This document shows positions 52,544-62,576 of a stretch of DNA of 64,000 nt, piece by piece. The notes under the pieces are model-generated. The model had not been told where the DNA came from and searched no databases. It saw only the letters and a program-made list of their open reading frames with translations. The DNA is taken from assembly GCF_963665355.1 (NCBI RefSeq), contig NZ_OY762229.1, positions 62,001-126,000 on the forward strand, given 5' to 3'. Every line of letters begins with the position of its first letter. Positions within the stretch are counted from its first letter, which is position 1. The translations under genes were made by a program, and so were the position numbers. The stretch comes from an uncultured Desulfobacter sp. (GTDB taxonomy: Bacteria > Desulfobacterota > Desulfobacteria > Desulfobacterales > Desulfobacteraceae).

Positions 52544-53023
52544 ATGAAGACCGGACAAAATAGAGCAAAAAATTCAAACCCAAGGTCACAACGCCGTTTT
52601 CGTGCGTCTATTGCAAAAAATCCCATAGATCCCCACCGCATCAGAAAGATTTCAGGAAGCTTTGCTTTTATCGAGCACCGTTTTCTGCGGGACGGGTTTT
52701 GGGCAAGCCTGGATCATCATCAACTCCTGCTGTATCTGTTTTTGATTATCGTGGCTGACCGCCATGGATTATCCTATTACAGCTATGATAAAATCTGCAC
52801 CCTGCTCAGAATTGATGTTGATGATTACATTCTCGCCAGGAACGCCTTGATTGATAAAAATCTGATCGCATTTGACGGCAGTCTTTTTCAGGTGTTGTCT
52901 CTTCCGGAAAAAGCGGCTCTGTACTCACCGGCTCCTCTTAAAGATCAAAAAGATATGGAACTGCATGATCCGGCAACCATCCACAACCTTATCTTGCAAT
53001 CTTTTGGAGGAGATCATGGCTGA
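52544..53023 (+). CDS. winged-helix-like accessory protein of RIT element 2
   Basis: 159 residues, start with AGGGAGG 8 bases upstream. Central part LDHHQLLLYLFLIIVADRHG then LSYYSYDKICTLLRIDVDDY resembles the helix-turn-helix region of replication-initiator-type or plasmid regulators. No catalytic motif. The stop overlaps the RitA start by 8 bp, so it is coupled to the trio. It replaces the CHC2-like gene of RIT1. Confidence 0.6.
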   Translation: MKTGQNRAKNSNPRSQRRFRASIAKNPIDPHRIRKISGSFAFIEHRFLRDGFWASLDHHQLLLYLFLIIVADRHGLSYYSYDKICTLLRIDVDDYILARNALIDKNLIAFDGSLFQVLSLPEKAALYSPAPLKDQKDMELHDPATIHNLILQSFGGDHG

Positions 53024-53903
53024 AACTGAAAATAAGCTCACCAAAGCAGTGGAGAAATACCTGGACTATTATCGAGATCAAACTTCCGGGAAGACGATAT
53101 CCCATGCAAAAAGAGCATTAACCGGTTTTGCGGCCCATCTTCAAACTTCAAATACCCCTTTAGATAACATATCCATTCAACAGGTTGATCACTTTTTAGC
53201 CCTGTACAATGCCAATTATTCCACCGGAACAGCCAGAACGAACCGGTCATATCTCCGACAATTTTTGAAGTACCTTTACCGGTACGGACATATTAAAAAA
53301 GACCTCTCCCAACTGGTGGTAAGCCCCCCGGAGTTTGCCCGATCAAAACCTCCCAAATTTTTGCGTCCTCATGAAATCCAAAAGCTGTTTAGCAGTCTGG
53401 ATCTGTCAACAGCAAAAGACCTTCGCACCAATGCCACCCTGCACCTGGCATATTATCTGGGGTTAAGGCCGAAAGAAATCCGTTTATTAACTTTGGATGA
53501 CATTTCCTTCAGGCAAAAGGAAATTTTCATTCGTTCAAGAAAAAATTGCGACCCGGCCCATCTTCCAGTATCGGACAACGTGATCAAAGCCATCGCCGCT
53601 TATATTGTCGGCGCAAGACCTGAAACTCAATCCCGAGTTCTATTTTTACAGTTAATACCACCTTATAAACCGGTCAACAGGTGCGATATCCCCCGATATA
53701 TAAAAGAATGCATGACGGAAAATAATCTTGAATCGAGCACATACTGGCTGCGGCATTCATATGCCCAAAATTTACTGGAGTCTGGTGCGTCCATTTATGA
53801 GATCAAAGAGATGATGGGGCATAAAAACATCGGATCAACGCAAAAGTATCTGAGCGTTCATATCAATCTTATGCGGGAGGTTATCCTGGATGAAACGCTT
53901 TAA
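53016..53903 (+). CDS. tyrosine recombinase RitA of RIT element 2
   Basis: 295 residues from ATG 53016, chosen because GGAGG lies 5 bases upstream and the length then equals RitA of RIT1; the frame is open back to 52872. Arg in YYLGLRPKEIRLL, box YWLRHSYAQNL (Tyr for the first His as in RIT1), GH in MMGHKNIGST, nucleophile in QKYLS. Overlaps RitB by 14 bp. Confidence 0.9.
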   Translation: MAETENKLTKAVEKYLDYYRDQTSGKTISHAKRALTGFAAHLQTSNTPLDNISIQQVDHFLALYNANYSTGTARTNRSYLRQFLKYLYRYGHIKKDLSQLVVSPPEFARSKPPKFLRPHEIQKLFSSLDLSTAKDLRTNATLHLAYYLGLRPKEIRLLTLDDISFRQKEIFIRSRKNCDPAHLPVSDNVIKAIAAYIVGARPETQSRVLFLQLIPPYKPVNRCDIPRYIKECMTENNLESSTYWLRHSYAQNLLESGASIYEIKEMMGHKNIGSTQKYLSVHINLMREVILDETL

Positions 53904-54864
53904 AAGTTGTCTTGCCGAACATATTGAGAATTTCATCGAATACCGTCTTCAGTTGGGATATTCTGATAAAATGCTGATAGTCAGCCTTGGATTACTGGAT
54001 CGGTATGTTGCCGAAAAGAAGGTAACCCTGACATCATTTGATCCATTGTTCTTCATCCGGCTCCGTTCAGATCTTAATTGTGAAAACCGTTCCATCAACA
54101 CGTTTTTTCGTACGTTCAAAATGTTTTTCAATTACCTGATCCGCCAGGATTTGATCCGGGAAAATCCATTGCAGGAGATTGCTGAACTGCCGGAAAATCA
54201 AATTATCCCTTTTATTTTTTCACCGGAAGAAACTGAACTTTTGCTGGAGGTTGTCATTAAATTGATGCGAAAGACCGAAAGATATTACCTCGCCGATTTC
54301 AGCGGTTACATTTCCTTTTTGCTGATGGCCCGGTGCGGATTAAGGATATCAGAAACCCTCAACTTACTGAAAAACAATTACCGGCCTGAAGAAAGGACAA
54401 TTTATATTGAAAAGACAAAGTTTAAAAAAGATCGACTGCTTCCGGTACCCAAGGCGATTTCTTGTGCAATAGACAATCTGCTGAAAGTTCGCCAGTGTTT
54501 TTTTACCGCAGATAATCATCCTTTATTGCTGATAAAAGAAAATGGAAAAGGGCTATCCCGTTCTTACATGCGTTGGAAATTTAAGAACGCGATTTCAATT
54601 CTTAACCTGGAGCAGCCCAGAAGAATCATTGGTGCGACAAACTTCAGCAACCCGACGCGGCACTCCCTTCGTCATTCATTTGCCGTAAATACCCTAAAAC
54701 GGATTAAACAACAGGGAAAGTCTCCCCAAAATGCCTTACCGGTACTGGCCGCTTACATGGGCCACAGTGAGTATAAATATACAACCAAATATTTGAGGGT
54801 GGTGGATGCAGAGCATCGCCGCCAGATGCTTGATTTTTCAATGTTAAGAAGCGAGGATGTATGA
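53890..54864 (+). CDS. tyrosine recombinase RitB of RIT element 2
   Basis: 324 residues. Arg in MARCGLRISETLNLL, Lys in IEKTKFKKDR, HxxR in RHSLRHSFAVNTL, GH in YMGHSEYKYT and Tyr in TKYLRV. Intact and clearly homologous to RitB of RIT1 in all catalytic segments. Overlaps RitC by 4 bp. Confidence 0.9.
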   Translation: MKRFKSCLAEHIENFIEYRLQLGYSDKMLIVSLGLLDRYVAEKKVTLTSFDPLFFIRLRSDLNCENRSINTFFRTFKMFFNYLIRQDLIRENPLQEIAELPENQIIPFIFSPEETELLLEVVIKLMRKTERYYLADFSGYISFLLMARCGLRISETLNLLKNNYRPEERTIYIEKTKFKKDRLLPVPKAISCAIDNLLKVRQCFFTADNHPLLLIKENGKGLSRSYMRWKFKNAISILNLEQPRRIIGATNFSNPTRHSLRHSFAVNTLKRIKQQGKSPQNALPVLAAYMGHSEYKYTTKYLRVVDAEHRRQMLDFSMLRSEDV

Positions 54865-55880
54865 GACTGTCCTCCTGCCTGCATCAATATTTTTATGAAT
54901 ATTTGCCCCGGATAAAAGGGACCAGCGAGCATAGCATCAAGGCTTACCGGCAGACCTTTTCTTTGTTGCTGCATTTTCTGGCCGATTATCACAAGATGAC
55001 AATCAAATCTTTGAGAATCGAACATTTAACGCCTGAAGCGGTGCTGGCTTTTTTGCACCACCTTGAAAAAGATCGGAAAAACAGCATTCAGACCCGAAAT
55101 AACCGTCTGGCTGTAATCAAGTCACTGGCCAAGATGATTCGGTTCATGCATCCTGACAAAAAACAAATCGCTGAAACGCTCCTGATCATCCCACAGAAGA
55201 GGGCTCAAAAAAAGGTGATGGGGTTTTTATACCCGGAAGAGATCATGAGGGTGTTCAGTGCCGTTGACCTGAAAAAGAAAGAAGGCATGAGGGATTTTAC
55301 CATTCTCCATCTCCTCTATGACTCCGGTGCCCGGGCCAGTGAGATAGCCACTTTGGAATTTGATTATTTTGATCCTGAGAATGAAACCATTGCGGTCCTG
55401 GGCAAGGGGAACCGGTACCGGCTTATTAATTTATGCCCCAGAACCTCTTCGTTGATCTCGGATTACATTATCAACCACCGGGTAGATCCCATCCCTATAT
55501 TTAGCCAGCGGTTATTTATAAACCAGCGGAAGCGGGGAATGACCCGGCACGGTATTAACAAAATCTGTCGGAAATACCTGACCAAAACATTGTCGCCAAA
55601 ACGGTTGAAAGGATTGAGCCCGGTTCATTGCTTCAGGCACTCGTGTGCGGTCAATATGGTCACCTCAGGAGATCCGGTATCGACCATCAAAAATCGTCTT
55701 GGCCACCAAAGTGTTGAGTCAACAATGATCTATCTGCAGCTGGACTTGTCAAAAAAGCGGGAAATCCAGAATAAGCTCATTGAATACATGCAATCGAAAA
55801 TAAATCATGACAAGAAAATTGATGAACTGATTGACTGGAAGAATAATGCTGAAATTCTTGTCTGGTTAGACAGTCTATGA
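54861..55880 (+). CDS. tyrosine recombinase RitC of RIT element 2
   Basis: 339 residues, same length as RitC of RIT1. Arg in YDSGARASEIATL, HxxR in PVHCFRHSCAVNMV, GH in RLGHQSVEST and Tyr in MIYLQ. Followed by ~180 bp of noncoding subterminal sequence that ends in the inverted repeat at 56054-56065. Confidence 0.9.
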   Translation: MRLSSCLHQYFYEYLPRIKGTSEHSIKAYRQTFSLLLHFLADYHKMTIKSLRIEHLTPEAVLAFLHHLEKDRKNSIQTRNNRLAVIKSLAKMIRFMHPDKKQIAETLLIIPQKRAQKKVMGFLYPEEIMRVFSAVDLKKKEGMRDFTILHLLYDSGARASEIATLEFDYFDPENETIAVLGKGNRYRLINLCPRTSSLISDYIINHRVDPIPIFSQRLFINQRKRGMTRHGINKICRKYLTKTLSPKRLKGLSPVHCFRHSCAVNMVTSGDPVSTIKNRLGHQSVESTMIYLQLDLSKKREIQNKLIEYMQSKINHDKKIDELIDWKNNAEILVWLDSL

Positions 55881-56065
55881 CTTACTGAAGCAGCTTTTGC
55901 TAGCCTTGGAGGGGTATGTAGCAGAACTAAAAATTATGTTGCCAGTGGTTTTTAAAATTTTTAAAATCGTTTTTAACATCCTGAATTTTATAATGATATT
56001 GATTTGCACGGCGGGTAATGAAAACTTCCTTTAAATTTAGTGGGTTAGACCCGCTCGCAACATAA

Positions 56066-56377
56066 GTCTATTATGTGGTGTGTAATGTTTGATAGTAAAG
56101 GCGTTAACTATTTTTGTTATTGGGTGCCTGGTATATTAATTTAAAAAGTTGTATTTCATGGAACGGGGTATTCGGAATGCTGATTCGTGGTCGTGTACTT
56201 AACCAGGTTCAATACTCTGGATAACCGGTAGATTTTGATTGATAAAGGCATGGTAGGTGTGCCATGATCAACGCTGGGGAATCGTGTCTCGGGTGATTCA
56301 AGGATAGCATTTTGGCTATCGAACGAATATGTACTCATATTTTAGGAAACTAATATGCTGAAAACAACGAGGTAGTT
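56066..56377. other. intergenic region right of RIT element 2
   Basis: 312 bp without a credible gene. It begins with the direct repeat GTCTATT and carries a small inverted repeat GGCATGG / CCATG. The promoter of the UPF0175 gene should lie here. Confidence 0.4.
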
Positions 56378-56662
56378 ATGCAATACAATAAACTCGATAT
56401 ACAATATCCACGAAATTGGCTTGATGTGCTTCATTTGAATAAAGAATCTTTTGAAGATGAAGCAAAAATGGCAATGGCTGTCAAATTATTTGAATTGAAG
56501 CGTCTTTCTTCCGGAATGGCAGCGAACCTTGTCGGCATATCACGCGTTCAGTTTCTTTTAAATCTTCACAGGTTTAATGTGGCCATGATTGACCTTGAAG
56601 AAGAAGAACTTCTGATGGATATTAATAATGATGGACTCGTAAAAAGTCCAAAATCAATTTAA
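56378..56662 (+). CDS. UPF0175-family antitoxin-like protein
   Basis: 94 residues. The core AKMAMAVKLFELKRLSSGMA then ANLVGISRVQFLLNL is the UPF0175 pattern (helix, then helix-turn-helix-like segment). These proteins usually precede a DUF3368/PIN toxin. Here the matching toxin is found at 58543, separated by an IS1182-type transposase inserted between the two. GAGGT precedes the ATG by 4 bases. As an antitoxin it would bind DNA and the PIN protein. Confidence 0.75.
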   Translation: MQYNKLDIQYPRNWLDVLHLNKESFEDEAKMAMAVKLFELKRLSSGMAANLVGISRVQFLLNLHRFNVAMIDLEEEELLMDINNDGLVKSPKSI

Positions 56663-56762
56663 CAGGTTAATATTATTGGCTAAAATTCGATTTTTAGCTT
56701 GTATTAAAAATATTTATTTTGTATAACATACTCTATGTTATCAATAACTTATGGTTGACTAA

Positions 56763-58367
56763 ATGATTAAAACAAATGACCACAATCAGCTCCACCTTTT
56801 CGATCCTTGGGACTTTTTAAGCCCGAAGCGCAGGAAATTGCTCGATGACTCCTGGGCAGGGCTTTTTCAAAAAGAAATCCTCCGCTCATTACCGGTCAAT
56901 CTGATCAAACCCTATTTCTCAAGAGAAGCAGGACGTCCTACAAAGGAACTCTTCACCATGCTCGGTGTTTTGCTGCTCCAGCAAGCTCATGATCTTACTG
57001 ACGAAGAAACCGTATCGCAACTGGCATTCAATATTCAATGGCACTATGCCTTGAATTTAACGGAAGAATCGGATGCCGCCAAATATCTATGTTTGAAAAC
57101 CCTGTGGACCTTCCGTCAACTCATGATCGAAAAGAAACTGGACAAAGCCCTCTTCAATGCTATTACAGACAAACTTGCAGCAGTGTTTGAAGTCAATTCT
57201 GACAACCAAAGAATCGATTCGGTCCATGTTAAGTCAAATATGCGACGGCTGGGAAGAATCAGTATCTTTGCAGCGAGTATCAATAAATTTCTGGTTAACC
57301 TGAAACGCAAGCACCCTGACCATTTTTCCGGTATCAGCACCGATATTATCGGGAAGTATATTTCGGAAAAGGCATTGTCCTGCTTTTCCATGGTAAAACC
57401 CTCTGATTCAGCTAAAACTCTTGCAAGTGTCAGCAAGGATCTTTACCATCTGATCCAGGAATTTAAAAGCGACTCTGATGTTTCATCCATGTACAGCTAC
57501 AAGCTGCTTGAAAGGGTTTTGAAAGAGCAGTGCAATCTGGAAGTTGATCCTGAAAGTGGCCAGAAGGTTGCGCTTAAAGCTCCAAAAGAGATTCCTTCAG
57601 ACTCACTTCAAAATCCTTCAGACCCTGATGCGACCTACAGCGGACATAAGGGACAAGGTTACCAGGTTCAGGTGATGGAAACCTTTACAGAAACAGAGGA
57701 TGAAGATGAGAAGGCCGGAACCTTGAATCTTATCACTCATGTTGAGGTGGAACCTGCCTCGGCAAGTGATGCCAATGCTCTTATCCCTGCAATTGATGCC
57801 GCCAAGCAGAGAAACCTTTCTCCCAAAGAACTCCAGGCGGACTCTCTTTATGGAAGCGATGAGAATCACCAGATTGCCCAGTCAGATGGAATTAATCTTG
57901 TTTCGCCCACCATGGGAACGACCAAAAAGGAAAAGCTCAGCCTTACTGATTTCAACCTTGCGGCAGATGGGCAGATCATAACATGTCCGCAAGGGCATGC
58001 CCCGGTTTTTAAAAAGAAAAAGAAGGAACGGATTACCCAAGGTTTTCCCCTTGATACCTGCATGGGCTGCCCTCAACTGGAAGATTGCCCGGTAAAACAG
58101 GGGAAAAAGTACGCGTACAGTCGATATACCGCTAAGGCTGCAAGGATCGCCCGAAGAAGAGCTTATGAACAGACAGATGAGTTCAAAGATAGATATCGGT
58201 GGCGAGCCGGAGTCGAAGCAACAATGTCCGAATATGATCGACGAACCGGGGTGAAACGATTAAAATATCGAGGTCTCCAAGCAGTAAGGTTCGCGGCAAC
58301 CTTAAAAGCAGCAGGAATCAACCTCTTCAGGGCAACTATTGTCCAGAAGGCGCTTAGCTATGCATAA
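56763..58367 (+). mobile_element. IS1182-family transposase gene
   Basis: 534 residues, intact. N-terminal DUF772-type segment (LIKPYFSREAGRPTKELFTM then LGVLLLQQAHDLTDEETV), RNaseH-like DDE core with NQRIDSVHVKSNMRRLGR (first Asp), ADSLYGSDENHQIAQ (second Asp) and a Glu in VEATMSEYDRR. A Cys cluster (CMGCPQLEDCPVK) is inserted before the last part, typical of IS1182. Terminal inverted repeats could not be fixed by eye; a perfect palindrome TTTTGATCATATGATCAAAA lies 95 bp after the stop. It probably can still transpose. Confidence 0.85.
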
Positions 58368-58542
58368 AGGAGGCATAGGGGAGCCCTTTCGGGGTGTAAT
58401 ACACTGCTTTTTGGAATGTCAAAGAGCAATTTGGCTTATAAAAATTGTTTTTTAACAAGTTTTGATCATATGATCAAAATAGTGTTCAAACTCAAAAACA
58501 GGAGCTTGATTTGGGCTCTGACTTTTTACAGGACCATCAATA

Positions 58543-59045
58543 ATGCCTAAATCAAATAAAATTGTCATTAATACCGGCCCTATTTTAGCCTTAATCGCGG
58601 GGCTTGGCAATTTAGACGTCCTGAAATTAATGTATGTCAGGTAATTGTTTCTTACGAAGTATGTAAAGAAATCGAAGCTGGCGGCATAACAGGATTTGGG
58701 CTAAAAGAATTTAATGAAGCAGAATTTTTGATCAAAATCCAGAAACCATTAATCATACAACCATATTTGCAAAACAGCCTGGATTTAGGTGAAGCCTCTG
58801 TTATTCAGACAGCTATTGACCAAAAAATTACCACTGTATGTATTGATGAAGCTTTAGGAAGGCGGGCAGCCAGATTGAGTGGTTTGTCTTTAACCGGCTC
58901 ACTTGGAATTATTATACGAGCAAAAAAAAATGGCCATATACGCCCCTCTCTACGTCAAGTTACAAGTCAGATGCAAACTCAAGGTATCTATTTAAGCGAC
59001 AAACTTATAGCGTTCACATTGAGGCAGATTGGCGAGAAGAAATGA
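58543..59045 (+). pseudogene. PIN-domain toxin (DUF3368 type), frameshifted
   Basis: From ATG 58543 the frame reads NKIVINTGPILALIAGLGNL then DVLKLMYVR and stops at 58644. The continuation VSYEVCKEIEAGG to LRQIGEKK is in another frame and ends at 59045. The acidic residues of the PIN fold are partly visible (GEASVIQTAID, VCIDEALGRRAA). The pairing with UPF0175 is standard, so this is the toxin half, inactivated by a short indel near 58640, after or before the IS insertion. Confidence 0.75.
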
Positions 59046-59337
59046 ATAGTTGACGTTACAGTAGGGGGGGAAAAAAATTTTAACCACCGAAATGCTGCGG
59101 ATACGCCGCATTATTTTGGAACATTAGTAAATTGCTCAATTTCAGTATTCTATCAGCAATCGAAAACACCACAATCTGTCATATCATGTGTCGCCGATAG
59201 GCTTGCCAGTAAAGTCCGTCATTTCTTTTTTCAGTGCTCAGGTCACTCTCAATTGAGTGCGAACGTTACAGGCCTTGATCCGCTTTATGACGGGACATTA
59301 AGAAAGAGACCAAGACCTGTGTTGAAACGTTCCGGAT
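59046..59337. other. intergenic region
   Basis: About 290 bp between the PIN remnant and the cytochrome gene (convergent). It holds a run of 8 G's (59063 region) and no gene or clear terminator. Confidence 0.4.
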
Positions 59338-61380
59338 TTACGGCGTGCTGCCGTATCCCATGGGCAGCTGCTTGAACCGGCCGCCATATATAATGGGATC
59401 TCCTTCATACCCCAAGGCTTTAAAGTTAATGTAATCGGTTTTGTTGATTAAATGCTCAACATCCCGGCCTCTGGATTTCATATAGGAAAAATCGGTACCC
59501 TTGTGGGCGATTTTTTTGAAATCCACATTGCGGTTGTCCTGGTGACACCGGTTGCAGGTTGCCTCCCCTTTCAGGCTTTCATGGCACTGGGCACAGGAAA
59601 GGGCCATATCCGCAGGCATCACCTCATGTTCAAGCCGCCAGTACATCCAGGTCTTTTTCCATTTGTATGATCCTGAATAGGGCAGGCCCGCCACGGACAT
59701 GCCGTCCTTAAAGGCCTTGTCCCAGTCCCGATTCTTCCAGAATGCGGTCTTATCCTTCTTGTCTCTGGGAAACAGATGGGGCACTAAAACGATGTCATGG
59801 TCCGCATCCACAGCCTGGATTCCCTTCATGATCTTAAACGGTGTTATTTTTGACGAAGGGTCTTTGATGGAGCCCACCGGCGTGGTCAAATTGATCACTT
59901 CGGCATTGATATCCACCTTGTCTCCCAATAGTACCCGATGCATATATCCCGAATACCACCGGTAATCGGGTACCGCCGACTCTTCCCACTTAAAAAAGCC
60001 TTTTTTCCAGTTATAATCCGGCTTGCCGTACTTATCCATTTGGGGCTTTCGGTCTTTATCCCCGGCCTGGGACCAGTCCCAGTATGTTTTAGTGGGTTTG
60101 CACTTGGCAAATACCGGAGAGTGGCACACATTGCACTCCAGGGTTTTACAGTGATTATCCAGATGATGGTCCAAAAGCCCGCCGCTGTAATGGGGATTTT
60201 CTCCATGGCAGTCCTGGCAGGAGACCTTGCCCTCGGCCACGGGAACCGAGGTGCTCCGGCCCGCAATCCGGTGGTTCCGGGTTTTGTGGCATTCGGTACA
60301 GGAAAAATCATATCCACCCATGTGGACATCACAACTGCGTTCCGGGGTCAACAACTGCCTGGACATATCGGCATGTTTGATGGCATCGCCGCCCCCGCCG
60401 TTGAAATGGCATGCACCGCAGGTGGCGCGGCTGGCATGTCCGACCTTTGTGGCCACCATCTTCAGATCAACGTCTTTAGCGGGCATACCCGCCGCCGTGG
60501 GCTCTTTTTTATAGGTACCCGTGGTATCATGGCACACCAGGCAGTCAATTTTTGACATGTCCGTAAAATCAAAACTTGCATCTTTCCAGCCGTAACCTGC
60601 ATGGCAACTGGTACAGCGCGGCTCGTTACTGATGACATTGATGCAATAGTTATTCAACGCCGTAGCCGCCTTGCCGTGCAGAATCTCTTTGCTGTGGCCG
60701 GTGGTATACGGGGACGGCCCCTTCCAGAGCCAGTGGGCGGTTTTAATCATATCTTTACCCTGGGTTTCATGGCATCTTAGACACTCGGCGGCTACCTGGA
60801 ACGGATCGGCATTGTCCGGCAGGTTAACCAGTTGGGTGTGGTCCGGCACATTTTTCAGGTGGCACCCTGTGCAGGTCGTCGGCCCCTTGGCTTCAGCCTT
60901 ATGGCATTCCATGCATTGTTGGTGATAGGCGGCTTTCAGACCGATCCGTTCAGGGTGTTCACTGTTAAAAGCATCCTGGTGGCAGGCTGAACACCGGGTG
61001 GTTTCAAGCGCAGCCTCATCTTTGGGACGATAGTGGTGGCACCGGGTGCAGTCCTGGATCAAAGCGGCATGCCGTTTATGGGCAAACCTGACCGGACCGT
61101 AATGGTCTTCGCGGTTTTTAATAATGGGGCTGTCCAAAAGAAAATAGACATCATGGATATCCGACAGGGACAATCCCTGATCCAAAAGCCGCATTTTACG
61201 TTCCGTATGCCCTTCGTTTTTGTACGCACTGACAAACGGGACCGTCTCCTTTGCCCGCTCTTTTGCCGCCTCCTGGTCCGGTGCGGTCCACGTGTTGGCC
61301 GCCCGACCGGGCGATGTCGCAATGAACAATACACCTGCCATAACAACAAAGACTCTTATCCTTTTTATCAATTTTATCAT
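59338..61380 (-). CDS. multiheme cytochrome c: c3-like domain fused to an OTR-type octaheme domain
   Basis: 680 residues, secreted (signal KRIRVFVVMAGVLFIATSPG RAAN). Thirteen CxxCH sites are visible. Four (from residue 111: CTRCH, CSACH, CMECH, CTGCH) form an N-terminal tetraheme part that includes VRFAHKRHAALIQDC. Nine more (CLRCH, CTSCH, CLVCH, CGACH, CTECH, CQDCH, CNVCH, CAQCH, CNRCH) lie in a segment strongly like octaheme tetrathionate reductase (NEPRCTSCHAGYGW). It is the last gene of the HybA-HybB-type operon, overlapping the NrfD gene by 4 bp, so it should exchange electrons with that membrane module in the periplasm. Substrate (tetrathionate, nitrite, hydroxylamine or only a carrier) is not decided. 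Confidence 0.85.
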   Translation of the reverse strand: MIKLIKRIRVFVVMAGVLFIATSPGRAANTWTAPDQEAAKERAKETVPFVSAYKNEGHTERKMRLLDQGLSLSDIHDVYFLLDSPIIKNREDHYGPVRFAHKRHAALIQDCTRCHHYRPKDEAALETTRCSACHQDAFNSEHPERIGLKAAYHQQCMECHKAEAKGPTTCTGCHLKNVPDHTQLVNLPDNADPFQVAAECLRCHETQGKDMIKTAHWLWKGPSPYTTGHSKEILHGKAATALNNYCINVISNEPRCTSCHAGYGWKDASFDFTDMSKIDCLVCHDTTGTYKKEPTAAGMPAKDVDLKMVATKVGHASRATCGACHFNGGGGDAIKHADMSRQLLTPERSCDVHMGGYDFSCTECHKTRNHRIAGRSTSVPVAEGKVSCQDCHGENPHYSGGLLDHHLDNHCKTLECNVCHSPVFAKCKPTKTYWDWSQAGDKDRKPQMDKYGKPDYNWKKGFFKWEESAVPDYRWYSGYMHRVLLGDKVDINAEVINLTTPVGSIKDPSSKITPFKIMKGIQAVDADHDIVLVPHLFPRDKKDKTAFWKNRDWDKAFKDGMSVAGLPYSGSYKWKKTWMYWRLEHEVMPADMALSCAQCHESLKGEATCNRCHQDNRNVDFKKIAHKGTDFSYMKSRGRDVEHLINKTDYINFKALGYEGDPIIYGGRFKQLPMGYGSTP

Positions 61381-62576
61381 CGGGACACCTCCTGTGAGCC
61401 TTGGAGCACCGGCAGATAGGTCACCGCGATCCTGTAGATGAACATAAGCGTGGCAATCAATCCAAAGGTCACCATCATCTCCCCGATGGAAGGGAAATAC
61501 CCCGGATCACTCAGCGGCGGTTTAAATCCGACAATAAATACGTTGATCCGGTTCAGGACCACCCCAGCCACAATAAGCGTTGCCGCAATAAAAAGGCCTT
61601 TGCGCGATGCCCTTATTTTGGAAGAAAGCAGCATAAGCCAGGGAAGGATCACACCCAAAACCAGCTCCGCCACAAAGGCATTGCTCTGGGCCGTGCCGTC
61701 CAGAAGATAGATCCAGGTGCCCCGGACCGCCATATCCCCGATTTTGAGTACCATATAGAACCCCAGAAGAAAGATGGTGATCCGGGTTAAGGGCGTCAGA
61801 ATATTCATTTCCGAATCCAGCTTGAACGAAGAGGTGGCAATGGTGGTTTCAAATACCACCATGGGATAGCCCACGGCAAACGCTGATGTCAAAAACAACA
61901 GCGGCAGAATGGGCGTATACCACAACGGATGCAGTTTGGTGGGAGCAATGAGCATCAACGATCCCAGACTGGACTGGTGCATACACGAGAGTACCACCCC
62001 CAGAATAATCAAAGCCCACATGATCTTATCGATAATGGCGTCCCCGATGTGTAAAATGTCATCCACCAGGCCGTTAAGCAGGGCCAATGGACCCGGCAGG
62101 TTTACATTTCCTTTAAACTGCTCTGCCACAATGGGAAAGAACTCCAGATAAAGTACATTGAGATAGCACATGACGCACATGGCCACTTCAAACAATACGG
62201 AGTTGGTATTCCAGTTGAACATGGGTTTCCAGATCGCCCAGGAACGGCCGATATCCACAATCAGCCCAAGAACCACAAAGGTGTACCCTAAAACAGCGGT
62301 GAGCAGTGCTGGCCGGGTGACAGGTTCATAGGCATGCCGACCAAAAATATGGGCCACAGCCGCCGTCGTAAATCCGCCGGCAGCCAGGGCCACGCCTGTG
62401 GCTACATCCACACCCACCCAAAGCCCCCAGGGCCGGGCCGTGCTTAAATTTGCCACATATCCGATCCCCCCGGTAAACCGGGCAAGAATGGCGACAGCAC
62501 CGGCAATCATAAAGGCCACCATCACCAGAACCCCGGGGGTCCAGAACGGTTTTCTTAATGCCATGGGTTTATGCAT
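61377..62576 (-). CDS. NrfD/HybB-type membrane quinone-reactive subunit
   Basis: 399 residues with about ten hydrophobic helices (first [20 protein letters not shown]). Motifs [20 protein letters not shown] and [10 protein letters not shown] match HybB-like members of the NrfD family, which exchange electrons with menaquinone through a partner iron-sulfur protein. It overlaps both neighbours (8 bp with the ferredoxin, 4 bp with the cytochrome), giving a tight three-gene complex. Confidence 0.85.
   Translation of the reverse strand: MHKPMALRKPFWTPGVLVMVAFMIAGAVAILARFTGGIGYVANLSTARPWGLWVGVDVATGVALAAGGFTTAAVAHIFGRHAYEPVTRPALLTAVLGYTFVVLGLIVDIGRSWAIWKPMFNWNTNSVLFEVAMCVMCYLNVLYLEFFPIVAEQFKGNVNLPGPLALLNGLVDDILHIGDAIIDKIMWALIILGVVLSCMHQSSLGSLMLIAPTKLHPLWYTPILPLLFLTSAFAVGYPMVVFETTIATSSFKLDSEMNILTPLTRITIFLLGFYMVLKIGDMAVRGTWIYLLDGTAQSNAFVAELVLGVILPWLMLLSSKIRASRKGLFIAATLIVAGVVLNRINVFIVGFKPPLSDPGYFPSIGEMMVTFGLIATLMFIYRIAVTYLPVLQGSQEVSR

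Larger units (their letters stand above)
51353..56064 (+). mobile_element. RIT (recombinase-in-trio) element 2
   Basis: Plus-strand operon: zinc-ribbon protein, HTH-like protein, RitA, RitB, RitC. The right end CTCGCAACATAA (56054-56065) is the exact inverse of the RIT1 left end, and ~195 bp of subterminal sequence is shared. The left end is less clean. TATGTGGCGAG at 51370-51380 matches the terminal repeat in 10 of 11 bases. A 7-bp direct repeat GTCTATT at 51346-51352 and 56066-56072 instead places the edge at TATGTATCC, 51353. If so, a SEC-C gene lies inside the element. Confidence 0.75.
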
